Assembly: GCF_000166395.1 (NCBI RefSeq)
Contig: NC_014655.1
Coordinates: 2,790,001-2,854,000 of the forward strand
Length of the DNA stretch: 64,000 nt
Direction: 5' to 3'
Source of the DNA: Leadbetterella byssophila DSM 17132
GTDB taxonomy: Bacteria; Bacteroidota; Bacteroidia; Cytophagales; Spirosomataceae
The notes beneath the pieces are model-generated. The model made no database searches. It was not told where the DNA came from and saw nothing but the letters and a program-made list of their open reading frames with translations. Position numbers and translations under genes: made by a program. Positions 1-8,521 of this stretch are shown in pieces (position 1 is the first letter of the stretch; each line of letters starts with the position of its first letter).

Positions 1-1095
1 ATCAAAGACCTCCAGATCCCATTCATCTTTCCAGTAGATCTTAGGCTTTCCTCCTTCCATTTGGATAGGTAACCAAATATACCTTCCGTCTATATGATTC
101 TTAGGATTCCACCTATCAGCCATGAAGATAAATGCATTCTTCTTCCCTTGAACCGGAAGTATAAACGTACCCTGAGATTTAAAGGTAAGTTCTGCTCCTT
201 CGCCTACGCAAGGGTTTCCTAGCTCTTCCCAGGGTCCCAACATATCCTTTGCCCGGAATGAGCGGGCTGCATTAGGATCCCAACCGGTACAACCCGAGGT
301 AATCATGTAGTACCAACCGTCCTGGTAAAAGAGCGCAGGGGCTTCATTATGTCCTGCCGGTGCCACAGTAATATATCTACCGGTAAAGTCAGTGTAGGTA
401 TCGTTTAACTCTGCTATGTGCAGTGTAAGATTTTCCTCAGAAGAGTATACATGGAATGCTTTCCCCTTTTGGTCTACATAAAGGGTCATATCTCTGGCCA
501 TCTGACCACCTTCTATGTGCTTTCTAATAAACAAGCCTTCTTTTACAGCAGTGTACCAGTTGGGCGTCCACCATTTCAAGGTATCTTCTCCTGCTCTTGG
601 CTTCTTCCATTCCTCTTCAAAGTTCAATGGCCATTTTCCGGCATTTGGACGCAGAGATTTTTGGAACACAAAAGGACCCACCGGAGAATCACTTACAGCA
701 AGACCTGTCCTGGCTGCAGCATATCCTTGACCTTTGAGTTCCAGATGGAACCACATCACAAATTTCTTTGTCTTCGCGTTATAAATCACCTTCGGCCTTT
801 CCATTACACATCCTTTGGTGATATCTGAATTAGGATCCTCACTAACCTTAAGCGCTATTCCCTCATTTTTCCAGGTCTTTAAATCCCTGGATGAATACAC
901 ACTGACACCCACTTCCGCAAGGGAGTTTTTACCTTTTATTTCCCCATACCAATAGTATTGACCTTTATGAAAAAGCACGCCTCCTCCATGGGCATTGATA
1001 TGCTGTCCATCCGTGTCTGGCCATAGCTGTCCAGGTCTGATCTGCGCAGATACAGAGGAAATAAATAAGAGTAAAAAAGTAAATATTCGTATCAT
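1..1095 (-). CDS. Glycoside hydrolase family 43-like exo-enzyme, 3' end outside the window
   Basis: The gene starts at 1095 and runs off the left edge, so 365 codons are visible. The product has a signal peptide of about 17 residues ending in Ser-Ala-Gln. Next comes a segment rich in Asp, His, Asn and Gly (WPDTDGQHINAHGGG), then HKGQYYWYGE, and later an acidic HNEAPA segment. This layout is typical of five-bladed GH43 enzymes of the exo-beta-1,3-galactosidase/galactanase type. The start codon overlaps the stop of the upstream gene (ATGA), so the two are translationally coupled. The family call rests on these motifs; the subfamily and substrate are inferred from the neighbours (GH105, DUF2264). 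It is probably periplasmic or outer-membrane associated. Confidence 0.8.
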   Translation of the reverse strand, partial: MIRIFTFLLLFISSVSAQIRPGQLWPDTDGQHINAHGGGVLFHKGQYYWYGEIKGKNSLAEVGVSVYSSRDLKTWKNEGIALKVSEDPNSDITKGCVMERPKVIYNAKTKKFVMWFHLELKGQGYAAARTGLAVSDSPVGPFVFQKSLRPNAGKWPLNFEEEWKKPRAGEDTLKWWTPNWYTAVKEGLFIRKHIEGGQMARDMTLYVDQKGKAFHVYSSEENLTLHIAELNDTYTDFTGRYITVAPAGHNEAPALFYQDGWYYMITSGCTGWDPNAARSFRAKDMLGPWEELGNPCVGEGAELTFKSQGTFILPVQGKKNAFIFMADRWNPKNHIDGRYIWLPIQMEGGKPKIYWKDEWDLEVFD

Positions 1096-2285
1096 TTTAT
1101 CTTTGGATCATGTGAAACATCTTGTCCTTGCCATACTTTTTGTTGAGTCCATTTTGCGGGAGCATCTTTCCAAAATGGATCTTGAGGGCTTAAGCCCAAA
1201 GGCAAAAATATAGCAGTAGCTAAATAGGGGCTACCTTGGTTATTGTAAACATCTGCAATGTTCGGCTGGTCTCCATATAGGCCTAGGGTCAGCCATCCGT
1301 CCTTGTATGTTCCCGGAGATTCTAAGGTCTTTCGAATAACAGCCGTCAAAGCTCCTCTCACCTGTGCGGGTTTCAAGTCTTTCGGTAATGCATTTCTCCA
1401 AGCCATATCCGCTAAGTGATGAAATGCCGCTCCTCTATAGATCAATGATCTGCCTGTTGGCGGAAATGAACCATCCTGTCCTATTAACCTCTCCTGGATT
1501 TGAGCATATCTGGTATTCCTAGCTTTTACTTTCTCCCACATTCCGTCGTAGGACTTGGTTTTCTTAGTTATTTCTACAAGGATATTAGCCAAGTATGGAT
1601 GTATTACATAAGAATTATAGTAGTCAAAGGCATAGGAATCTCCATCCTTATACATTCCATCACCCACGTACCACTGTTCATGCTGCATCAGCGCATAGTC
1701 TATTCGCATGGCATCATATTCATATCCGTACTTTGCCAGGAACACTTCATTCATGGCAGAGAATAAAAGCCAATTGCTAAATCCCGGTTTGAACTGCCGG
1801 GTACTCCTGATGGCCTGCACTAGTCTTTCTCTATCTGTTTGCGGAAGATTCTCCCACAGCCATGGCGCCCTAACAAATGCCATAGCAAGGAAAGAAGCAT
1901 CTACAAGTTGCTGTCCGGCTATATCGTACCTCATGTAATCCTTCTTACTTGGATCTAGAGAATTGCGGATGCCTTGCAGGGTCCATTCCCTGTACTGCTT
2001 TCTCATAGCCTTCTCCTCAGCATTTCCCTCTTCGCATTGCAACCACGGCGCGATACCACTCAGCACTCTTCCTAGAACCTCTACATATTGTACCTTGATT
2101 CTACTCTCTTTGTTGTCCGTGCGAATAGATACCCTTTGTGGCATCTTTATCATCAGACTATCATGCGCCAAACTCTCCAGTACTGGTCGGCACATTTTGT
2201 CCATCTCTTTTAACCAAAAGGCCCTGTCTTGAGCCCAAAGTCCTGTACTCCAAAAAGCCAGACACCAAGTGAGTAGAATACGCAT
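1092..2285 (-). CDS. DUF2264 domain protein, probable exported glycoside hydrolase
   Basis: The 397-residue protein has an N-terminal signal peptide ending near residue 18 (WAQ). The rest is a tryptophan-rich helical protein that I recognise as the DUF2264 family, with an alpha/alpha-barrel character. From memory, some DUF2264 proteins in arabinogalactan loci are beta-glucuronidases (GH154); this should be checked. The gene lies 2 bp after the GH105 gene and overlaps the GH43 gene, so it is part of the same operon. A role in removing glucuronic acid from plant polysaccharide side chains is inferred from context. Confidence 0.75.
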   Translation of the reverse strand: MRILLTWCLAFWSTGLWAQDRAFWLKEMDKMCRPVLESLAHDSLMIKMPQRVSIRTDNKESRIKVQYVEVLGRVLSGIAPWLQCEEGNAEEKAMRKQYREWTLQGIRNSLDPSKKDYMRYDIAGQQLVDASFLAMAFVRAPWLWENLPQTDRERLVQAIRSTRQFKPGFSNWLLFSAMNEVFLAKYGYEYDAMRIDYALMQHEQWYVGDGMYKDGDSYAFDYYNSYVIHPYLANILVEITKKTKSYDGMWEKVKARNTRYAQIQERLIGQDGSFPPTGRSLIYRGAAFHHLADMAWRNALPKDLKPAQVRGALTAVIRKTLESPGTYKDGWLTLGLYGDQPNIADVYNNQGSPYLATAIFLPLGLSPQDPFWKDAPAKWTQQKVWQGQDVSHDPKIK

Positions 2286-2286
2286 C

Positions 2287-3399
2287 TTATTTCTTCTTTT
2301 CTACAAATCTATACATTTCGCAGGAAGCAAGTAAAAAAGCCCCCACCCCAAACGGAGAAGTAGAATTCTCGTTCACTACCTGTCCTGGAATAGCTTTCTC
2401 TCCTATAGGCTGCACATAACCTACCTTACCATTCTCCTGCAATGCCGTCTCCGTCAGATATTTCCAGGCCTTCTTAGCGGTAGGCAAATATTTCTTTTCG
2501 GATAAAATACCGTTATTAATCCCCCAAAGCATACCATAGGTAAAAAAGGCCGTACCACTGGTCTCTGGTCCTGGAGCATGAGCCGGATCAAGCATGCTGC
2601 GCGTCCAGTAGCCTTCTGCCTGCTGAGTTTCCACTAAGGTTTTGGCCATCTTCTGATACAACTTAATATATGTCTTTCTTTGGGGCTCCTTCTTTGGAAG
2701 GTCCTGGATCACCTTAGCGAAAGCAGCAAAAACCCAACCGTCACCCCGGGCCCAAAAATCCTTCTTCCCGTTCACACTTTTGTGCTTGGGATAAACATAT
2801 TTAGCATCTCTGTAATACAGCCCGGTCTCTTTATCATACATGATACTGTGGGCGTACTGAAAATATTCATTTAATTTCTTTAAGTAGAGTGGATTTCCCG
2901 TGATCTTATACATTTTTGTCATCACCGGCATTACCATATAAAGCCCGTCTGCCCACCACCAGTAGTCGTTCTTATCCGTACTCATCTGGTATTCCATCAC
3001 CTCTTTAGCGCGGGCTATCTTATACTCTTGAGGATTTATTTCATAGAGGTCAGCATAGGTTTGAAAACAAATTTGCCAATCTCCAAAAAGCACAAAGTCA
3101 TCCTTTTCTCCATAGGAATACTTCCATTCCTCCTTCTTATTGGACTTAGCTCCCATCCATTCGTTTTGCTCCGCCCATTTTTCGGAATACTTCAGATACT
3201 GCTCATTTCCGGTCAACTTATATACTTCCATATTTCCGGTATGATACGCAGCAATATCCCAGAAGGCCCAGCCCAACTTAGGATTGTTTTCCTGCCAATA
3301 CGTATTCACCTTGTCTATGATTTCTCGTACTTCTGTACTGCTTTGCCCCCGGGAGGTAAGTGTGGATATAAGAAGCAAAAAAAAGAATCTCTTCAACAT
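2287..3399 (-). CDS. GH105 unsaturated uronyl hydrolase
   Basis: The 370-residue protein has a signal peptide (to about residue 18) followed by a single YteR/YesR-like alpha/alpha-barrel domain of usual length. The WWWADGLYM segment carries Asp151, in the place of the catalytic acid. The second hallmark, WARGDGW, lies at residues 216-222. Members hydrate and release 4,5-unsaturated uronic acids left by polysaccharide lyases acting on rhamnogalacturonan or on glucuronate-capped arabinogalactan. The gene is separated from susD by 69 bp containing a perfect hairpin, and lies 2 bp upstream of the DUF2264 gene. The family is clear; the exact substrate is not. Confidence 0.88.
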   Translation of the reverse strand: MLKRFFFLLLISTLTSRGQSSTEVREIIDKVNTYWQENNPKLGWAFWDIAAYHTGNMEVYKLTGNEQYLKYSEKWAEQNEWMGAKSNKKEEWKYSYGEKDDFVLFGDWQICFQTYADLYEINPQEYKIARAKEVMEYQMSTDKNDYWWWADGLYMVMPVMTKMYKITGNPLYLKKLNEYFQYAHSIMYDKETGLYYRDAKYVYPKHKSVNGKKDFWARGDGWVFAAFAKVIQDLPKKEPQRKTYIKLYQKMAKTLVETQQAEGYWTRSMLDPAHAPGPETSGTAFFTYGMLWGINNGILSEKKYLPTAKKAWKYLTETALQENGKVGYVQPIGEKAIPGQVVNENSTSPFGVGAFLLASCEMYRFVEKKK

Positions 3400-3431
3400 T
3401 ACTTAGTATTTATTAATCAATAATGGGAAAA

Positions 3432-3461
3432 TTAAGCTGCCCTGTTTCCAAGGCAGCTTAA
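3432..3461 (-). terminator. Hairpin between susD and the enzyme genes
   Basis: A perfect 10-bp inverted repeat (TTAAGCTGCC/GGCAGCTTAA, 10-nt loop) begins 8 nt after the susD stop. On the minus strand it is followed by ATTTTCCC, a short T-run. It could be a leaky terminator or an RNA 3'-end protector that keeps susCD transcript levels above those of the downstream enzyme genes. Confidence 0.6.
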
Positions 3462-3468
3462 TCTACAA

Positions 3469-5166
3469 TCAATATCCAGGATTTTGCGCTAACTCAGCCT
3501 TCGTATTGAGACGGATATCATTCAATGGAATAGGCAATAACACATTGTGGTTTGCAAATCCCGTTATGATCTTATTACTTGGACCGGAATCCGTGTTCAA
3601 AGCGATTCTTTCTCTCAACTTACCTGTACGCACTAAAGTCATTCTTCTGTTTTCTTCAGCTATCAATTCTCTAGCTCTTTCATCCAGGATGAAGTCAATA
3701 TTGATATCTGCGGCAGACACCTTTCCTAAATCAGGATTGCCTTTAGCTGCTCTTGCATCCTTAAATGCTCTGTCACGGATGACATTGATATCACTTGCTG
3801 CACCTGCATTATTTCCTTGACGGAAGCGGGCTTCCGCTCTCAACAGGAAGGTTTCAGCATAACGCATTACCGGCCAGTCTTTCACTAAGGCGTACCCAAA
3901 GTCATCTTCCGGGTCATAGCCACCCCATTTAGTAGGGAATGGATACCACACTTCTAAACTATCTGTTCTGAAAGGCACTGCACGGTCCCCGGTCTTAACG
4001 GTCACCTTTTGAACCGCATCAGCTGAGTTTGGATCTACTCTATAACCGTCTTTATCAATACCAATATTCGCACTGAAGCCTGGTCGGTTATAGTTAGTAG
4101 TTCTTCTGATATTGTAATTACTATTACGGATATCTCCATCTAGTCCTTTCCATACGGTATACTTCATGAAGTTGCTCAATCTCAATCTACCGTTACCTCT
4201 CCCCCCTAAAGAGTCGGCATTTACCATACCGTCCCACTTGTGGTAAGCCGGCTGCCAAACCCTTCTGTGTTGAGGGTTATCAATGGTACCTCCAGTCACG
4301 TTTCTGTTGAACTCCATTTGGAAGGTCCAGATAGCTTCTGTGTTTCCTTGAGATCTTCTCTGGTTTCCAAAGCGGAACATGTCTCTGTACGCATCTCCAC
4401 CTTCTCCTAGGAATTTACCATATCTGCTGCTGATCAATTGATACTTACCTGAATTAATGATATCAGTAGTCAATTGCTCCGCTTTAGCATAGTAGGACGC
4501 ATCACGCATACCCATTCTCAGGTAAGCCTCCGCACCTAATTGTCTGGCCATGTCCTTAGTAGCACGGTTTTGAGTCACCGTCTGTCCTACTTCAGGTAGA
4601 TTAGCTACTGCATAAGTGATGTCTTCCTCGATCAACTTATCAACTTCAGCTACCGCGTTTCTTGCAAAATCAAACTTCGGACTAGCCACCGGCTCTTTCA
4701 ATAATGGCACATCACCATAGAGGGTAACTAACATGTTATAGGCATATGCACGGAAGAAACGAGCTTCTGCATTGGCCTTCACATTATTCTCTCCCACCGC
4801 CGAAATGATCACATTGGCATGGTTTATAAAATCGTAGCTTTTTTGCCACAAATAGGTAACTGCACCGTTCTCAGGATTCAAGTCGGCATACTGATAAAAC
4901 GGGTTTTCCACTCCTTCAGTTGCCCCTGCACTGGTGATGTCTGTTCCGATTTGCCAGCACGACAAGAAACCTTGTCTACCGCTATATCCCCATAATTCGG
5001 CGAAGATTCGGTGTAGACCTACCACCTGGGCTTCAATGGTCTGAGCATCTGTAGCTCCTGTACGGTAGCTAGAATACGGATCCTCATCCAAATAGTTTTT
5101 TCCGCATGAGCTAGTTAGCAAAACACCGGCTACTAGCATCGCACTTTTAAAATATTTTTTCATCAC
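3469..5166 (-). CDS. SusD/RagB-like glycan-binding outer-membrane lipoprotein
   Basis: This 565-residue protein starts with a lipoprotein signal (LTSSC, lipid-anchored Cys21). The SusD-type TPR fold follows, with the usual sequences: NYLDEDP near the mature N-terminus, ARFFRAYAYNML around residue 140, RYAETFLLRAEA in the C-terminal third, and the terminal helix-rich DERARELIAEENRR segment. SusD proteins sit on the cell surface as a lid over their SusC partner and capture oligosaccharides. The gene follows susC by 20 bp and belongs to the same operon. The ligand cannot be read from the sequence; the neighbouring enzymes suggest a galactose- and uronate-containing plant glycan. Confidence 0.93.
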   Translation of the reverse strand: MMKKYFKSAMLVAGVLLTSSCGKNYLDEDPYSSYRTGATDAQTIEAQVVGLHRIFAELWGYSGRQGFLSCWQIGTDITSAGATEGVENPFYQYADLNPENGAVTYLWQKSYDFINHANVIISAVGENNVKANAEARFFRAYAYNMLVTLYGDVPLLKEPVASPKFDFARNAVAEVDKLIEEDITYAVANLPEVGQTVTQNRATKDMARQLGAEAYLRMGMRDASYYAKAEQLTTDIINSGKYQLISSRYGKFLGEGGDAYRDMFRFGNQRRSQGNTEAIWTFQMEFNRNVTGGTIDNPQHRRVWQPAYHKWDGMVNADSLGGRGNGRLRLSNFMKYTVWKGLDGDIRNSNYNIRRTTNYNRPGFSANIGIDKDGYRVDPNSADAVQKVTVKTGDRAVPFRTDSLEVWYPFPTKWGGYDPEDDFGYALVKDWPVMRYAETFLLRAEARFRQGNNAGAASDINVIRDRAFKDARAAKGNPDLGKVSAADINIDFILDERARELIAEENRRMTLVRTGKLRERIALNTDSGPSNKIITGFANHNVLLPIPLNDIRLNTKAELAQNPGY

Positions 5167-5186
5167 ACTAAAATTTTCAAGGTTGA

Positions 5187-8100
5187 TTAAAAAGTAATGT
5201 TTGCACCTAACACGTACGTACGAACCATTGGATAATTCAAGTTATCATTCGCAGATCCTCTGGTGATATCTCTGGCTTCAGGGTCCCATCCTAACCAGTT
5301 CGTCCAAGTGTAAAGGTTTCTTCCGCTTACATAAAGTTGTAATCCACCTATTCCTATCTTGTTCAAAGCGTTTTGTCCGAAGTTATAGCTTAATGTAATG
5401 TCTTTCAGACGAGTGTAACTTGCATCTTCAGGGAAGCCGTATCCGTGAGAGTTCGAGTGGTTCCCAAGAGATCTCCATTCGTTACTACGGTTTTCTGGAG
5501 TCCAGTAGCCTAAAGCTGCAGGAGTACTTCTTCTTCCCATCTCATCTGAAGCTCCACCTATCTGCGGGTTATTTCTTAACGCACCTTGTACGGTTTGAAT
5601 GAAGATGTTCAAGTTGAAGTTTTTGTAGGTCAAAGTGTTAGTTAAACCACCTGTCCATTTCGGAGCCGTTTGACCTAGAATACTTCTGTCATTATCATCT
5701 ACCTTACCGTCTTTGTTCAAGTCAGCTAGTTTTAAGTCGCCCGGAAGAGCAGTATCATCCCATCCTTTGTTCAGTCCTTGCTCTATCTCATCTTCTTGCC
5801 AGATGCCTACTTTGGTATAATCATAAATCACACCTACAGGATGGCCTATAAACCAACGGTTTCCGATATCGTCTTTTCCGTCACCGTATACATCTACTAT
5901 CTTGTTTTTATTTGTAGAGAATACTACGGTAGAAGACCAGGAGAAGTCAGGCTTAACTATGTTTTTGGAGGTCACCGTTAGTTCAATACCCGTATTCGCT
6001 ACCTTGCCTATGTTTGACCATACGTCATTGTATCCGGTAATCTGAGGGATACGTTGTAACAAAAGCATATCAAAGGTATTGGTCTTATAGAAGTCAATAG
6101 TACCTGAGATTCTGTTTCTATATAGACCGAAGTCTAGACCGGTGTTAAATCCTTTGGTTTTTTCCCATTGCAAATCATCGTTACCCATTCTGCTTTGCAC
6201 CTTCAAGGTAGTATAAGGTCTGCCGTCCATGGCTAGAGAACCAGAACTCATCAAAGCTAGAGTTTGGTATACACCTATAGCTTCATTACCTGAGATACCG
6301 TAAGAAACACGTAGTTTCAAGTTGGTCAACACATCACTATACTTCTGCATGAAGGACTCATTAGTAATGTTCCATGCCAAAGCCGCTGAAGGGAAAGTAC
6401 CATATTTATTGTTCTTACCAAATACAGAAGAACCGTCTCTACGTACCGTCAATGTGAACATGTACCTACTGTCAAATCCATAGTTCAATCTACCCATTTG
6501 AGATAGTGAACGGTACTTATCAGCCTGAGAGGAAACCGTCTGAGTTGATGCAGACTCCAAGTTACCCCACTCCAAATCATCATTAGGGAATACTTGTCCG
6601 GTAGCTACTGCTTGTTGCCAGTACTTCTCCTTCGCAGCGTATAGTCCGGTTAGGTCAAAATGATGTTTACCAAAGTCTTTGTTATAGGTTACAATGTTCT
6701 CTAAAGTATAGGTTTGAGACTCATTGTTAGTGATGGTACCGGTTCCTGACATGTTGTAAACCGACTTACCATAGTACTCGTTATTACGCACCGGAACAAA
6801 GGAATAACCCGCGTTAAACTTGTAATTCAAACCTGCTAATGGTCTCCAGATGTTACCAAAGTTTACATCAGCATAACCGTTAAGAGAAATGTTCCACTGT
6901 CTACGGATAGGGTTTGTAGTGGTATTCAACAATGGGTTAGCCCAAAGCTGCTCTGAATACATAGGATACTGCGTTAATGAACCATCCTCATTATACATTC
7001 TGGCATAAGGGCTCATGGCTGCAGCCTGCAATAGGTTTGCACGTCCTCCGTCTCTATTATGAGAAACGATAAAGGTAGATGTTCCAATGCTTAAATATTT
7101 GGTAGCCTTGACGTCTGTGTTCGTACGGAAGGAATAACGCTTGTAGTTGTATCCTTGCACTATACCTTTTTGATCCAGGTAATCCAAAGACACGAAGTAC
7201 TTCGCATTTTCTGTACCGCCGGAGATCCCCACGTTATGGTTCTGAACCACACCGGTTTGCATTACAGCATCTAACCAATCTGTAGTTACTCCATTCTGGT
7301 AATTATCCCACTCGTACTGGTTACGTACCGGACCTCCGTTATATAAACTGGTGTTGGTGATACGTGAATATTCTGCGTAACGTCTTAATAATTCTTCAGG
7401 AGATGCAGGCTCAAGGATATGGGCCGCTTCTTCCACCCCACCGTATGTGTTATAGCGGACGGTTGGTTTTCCTGTGGTTCCTCTCTTTGTTGTAATCAAG
7501 ATTACACCATTAGAACCGTTCACCCCGTAAATAGCCACCGCCGAAGGGTCCTTAAGGATCTCTATGGAAGCTACATCATTAGGGTTGATGTCATTAATAG
7601 AACCGTCAGTTCTGGATAATGGAATCCCATCCACAACTACATAAGGTTCTGAAGAGGCATTGATAGAGTTTCTACCTCTGATCTGAGTAGATGGAGCATC
7701 ACCCGGAATGGAAGACGCTTGAGAAACGGATACGTTAGCTACCGCACCCTGTACAGCTTGCATCACGTTATTCACAGGTAGGTTAGACAATCTTTCCTTT
7801 GGAACAGATGCCACAGAACCCGTAATGTCAGAACGCTTTTGAGTACCATAACCTACTACTACCACTTCTGACATCAGTTTGCTATCGTCTTCTAAACTGA
7901 CATTTACTACCGTTTGTCCGGGGTTTACAACTACCTTCTGCTCTAAGTACCCTACGGAAGTGAATACTAAAGTTACTCTGCCATCCGGAACAGATAACTT
8001 AAAGTCCCCGTTCACATCAGAAATGACTCCTAATGTAGTGCCTTCTACCCGAATGTTAACTCCTGGAATGGGATCGCCGTTAGTGTCTGTCACTTTACCT

Positions 8101-8252
8101 TCCAGATTACGGTTGACCACCGCATTAATAGCGCTTAAGTTCACTCCCCGATCCTTCGCTTCTGCCGCAGGACTTAGTAATAAGCCACCACCTAGCATGA
8201 TTAAGGCTACGCCCCTGAGATGAATCGGTACTGAAAATAGAGGTTTTCTCAT
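5187..8252 (-). CDS. SusC/RagA-like TonB-dependent outer-membrane transporter
   Basis: The 1021-residue protein has an N-terminal signal peptide. A carboxypeptidase-regulatory-like domain follows at about residues 50-125. The SusC/RagA plug starts at EVVVVGYGTQKRSDITGSV, near residue 130. The remainder is a large 22-strand-type barrel ending in an aromatic strand (YVLGANITF). Together with the adjacent SusD lipoprotein it would import oligosaccharides across the outer membrane using TonB energy. No sigma/anti-sigma N-terminal extension is present, which agrees with regulation by the divergent hybrid two-component system. The start is supported by the signal peptide and by the 269-bp divergent intergenic region upstream. 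Confidence 0.95.
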   Translation of the reverse strand: MRKPLFSVPIHLRGVALIMLGGGLLLSPAAEAKDRGVNLSAINAVVNRNLEGKVTDTNGDPIPGVNIRVEGTTLGVISDVNGDFKLSVPDGRVTLVFTSVGYLEQKVVVNPGQTVVNVSLEDDSKLMSEVVVVGYGTQKRSDITGSVASVPKERLSNLPVNNVMQAVQGAVANVSVSQASSIPGDAPSTQIRGRNSINASSEPYVVVDGIPLSRTDGSINDINPNDVASIEILKDPSAVAIYGVNGSNGVILITTKRGTTGKPTVRYNTYGGVEEAAHILEPASPEELLRRYAEYSRITNTSLYNGGPVRNQYEWDNYQNGVTTDWLDAVMQTGVVQNHNVGISGGTENAKYFVSLDYLDQKGIVQGYNYKRYSFRTNTDVKATKYLSIGTSTFIVSHNRDGGRANLLQAAAMSPYARMYNEDGSLTQYPMYSEQLWANPLLNTTTNPIRRQWNISLNGYADVNFGNIWRPLAGLNYKFNAGYSFVPVRNNEYYGKSVYNMSGTGTITNNESQTYTLENIVTYNKDFGKHHFDLTGLYAAKEKYWQQAVATGQVFPNDDLEWGNLESASTQTVSSQADKYRSLSQMGRLNYGFDSRYMFTLTVRRDGSSVFGKNNKYGTFPSAALAWNITNESFMQKYSDVLTNLKLRVSYGISGNEAIGVYQTLALMSSGSLAMDGRPYTTLKVQSRMGNDDLQWEKTKGFNTGLDFGLYRNRISGTIDFYKTNTFDMLLLQRIPQITGYNDVWSNIGKVANTGIELTVTSKNIVKPDFSWSSTVVFSTNKNKIVDVYGDGKDDIGNRWFIGHPVGVIYDYTKVGIWQEDEIEQGLNKGWDDTALPGDLKLADLNKDGKVDDNDRSILGQTAPKWTGGLTNTLTYKNFNLNIFIQTVQGALRNNPQIGGASDEMGRRSTPAALGYWTPENRSNEWRSLGNHSNSHGYGFPEDASYTRLKDITLSYNFGQNALNKIGIGGLQLYVSGRNLYTWTNWLGWDPEARDITRGSANDNLNYPMVRTYVLGANITF

Positions 8253-8521
8253 ACGATTGAATAGTTAATTTAATTTTGCGCCTTCTGAGTCCCCTATGAG
8301 AAACTCAAAATTATTTATTTGAATAGTGCAAAATTACACCGCCTAAGCCCCTTTAGCTAGGGGCAAAATCATCGAAAACATGGGGTATTTTCGTCGTAAA
8401 ACAGGATTATTGCAGCAAAATCATACCCTTCTACAGGCCTAGCAGATTGATTATGCGTAGATTAGACACAATTAATTAGAATAGTACACACTCTCACAAA
8501 AAAGCTCCTATTTTTGTAGGG
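8253..8521. promoter_or_regulatory. Divergent promoter region of the PUL
   Basis: This is the 269-bp gap between susC (minus) and the hybrid regulator (plus). Two TAATTTTG boxes matching the Bacteroidota -7 consensus TAnnTTTG point toward susC (minus strand, at 8329-8336 and 8306-8313). A TATTTTTG box at 8509-8516 points toward the regulator but ends only 5 nt before its ATG, which would imply a very short or absent leader. A GC-rich hairpin (CCCCT/AGGGG) lies near 8347-8363. No clean -33 element at the usual 19-21 bp spacing was found, so exact start sites are uncertain. The regulator's own binding site is expected here. Confidence 0.4.
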
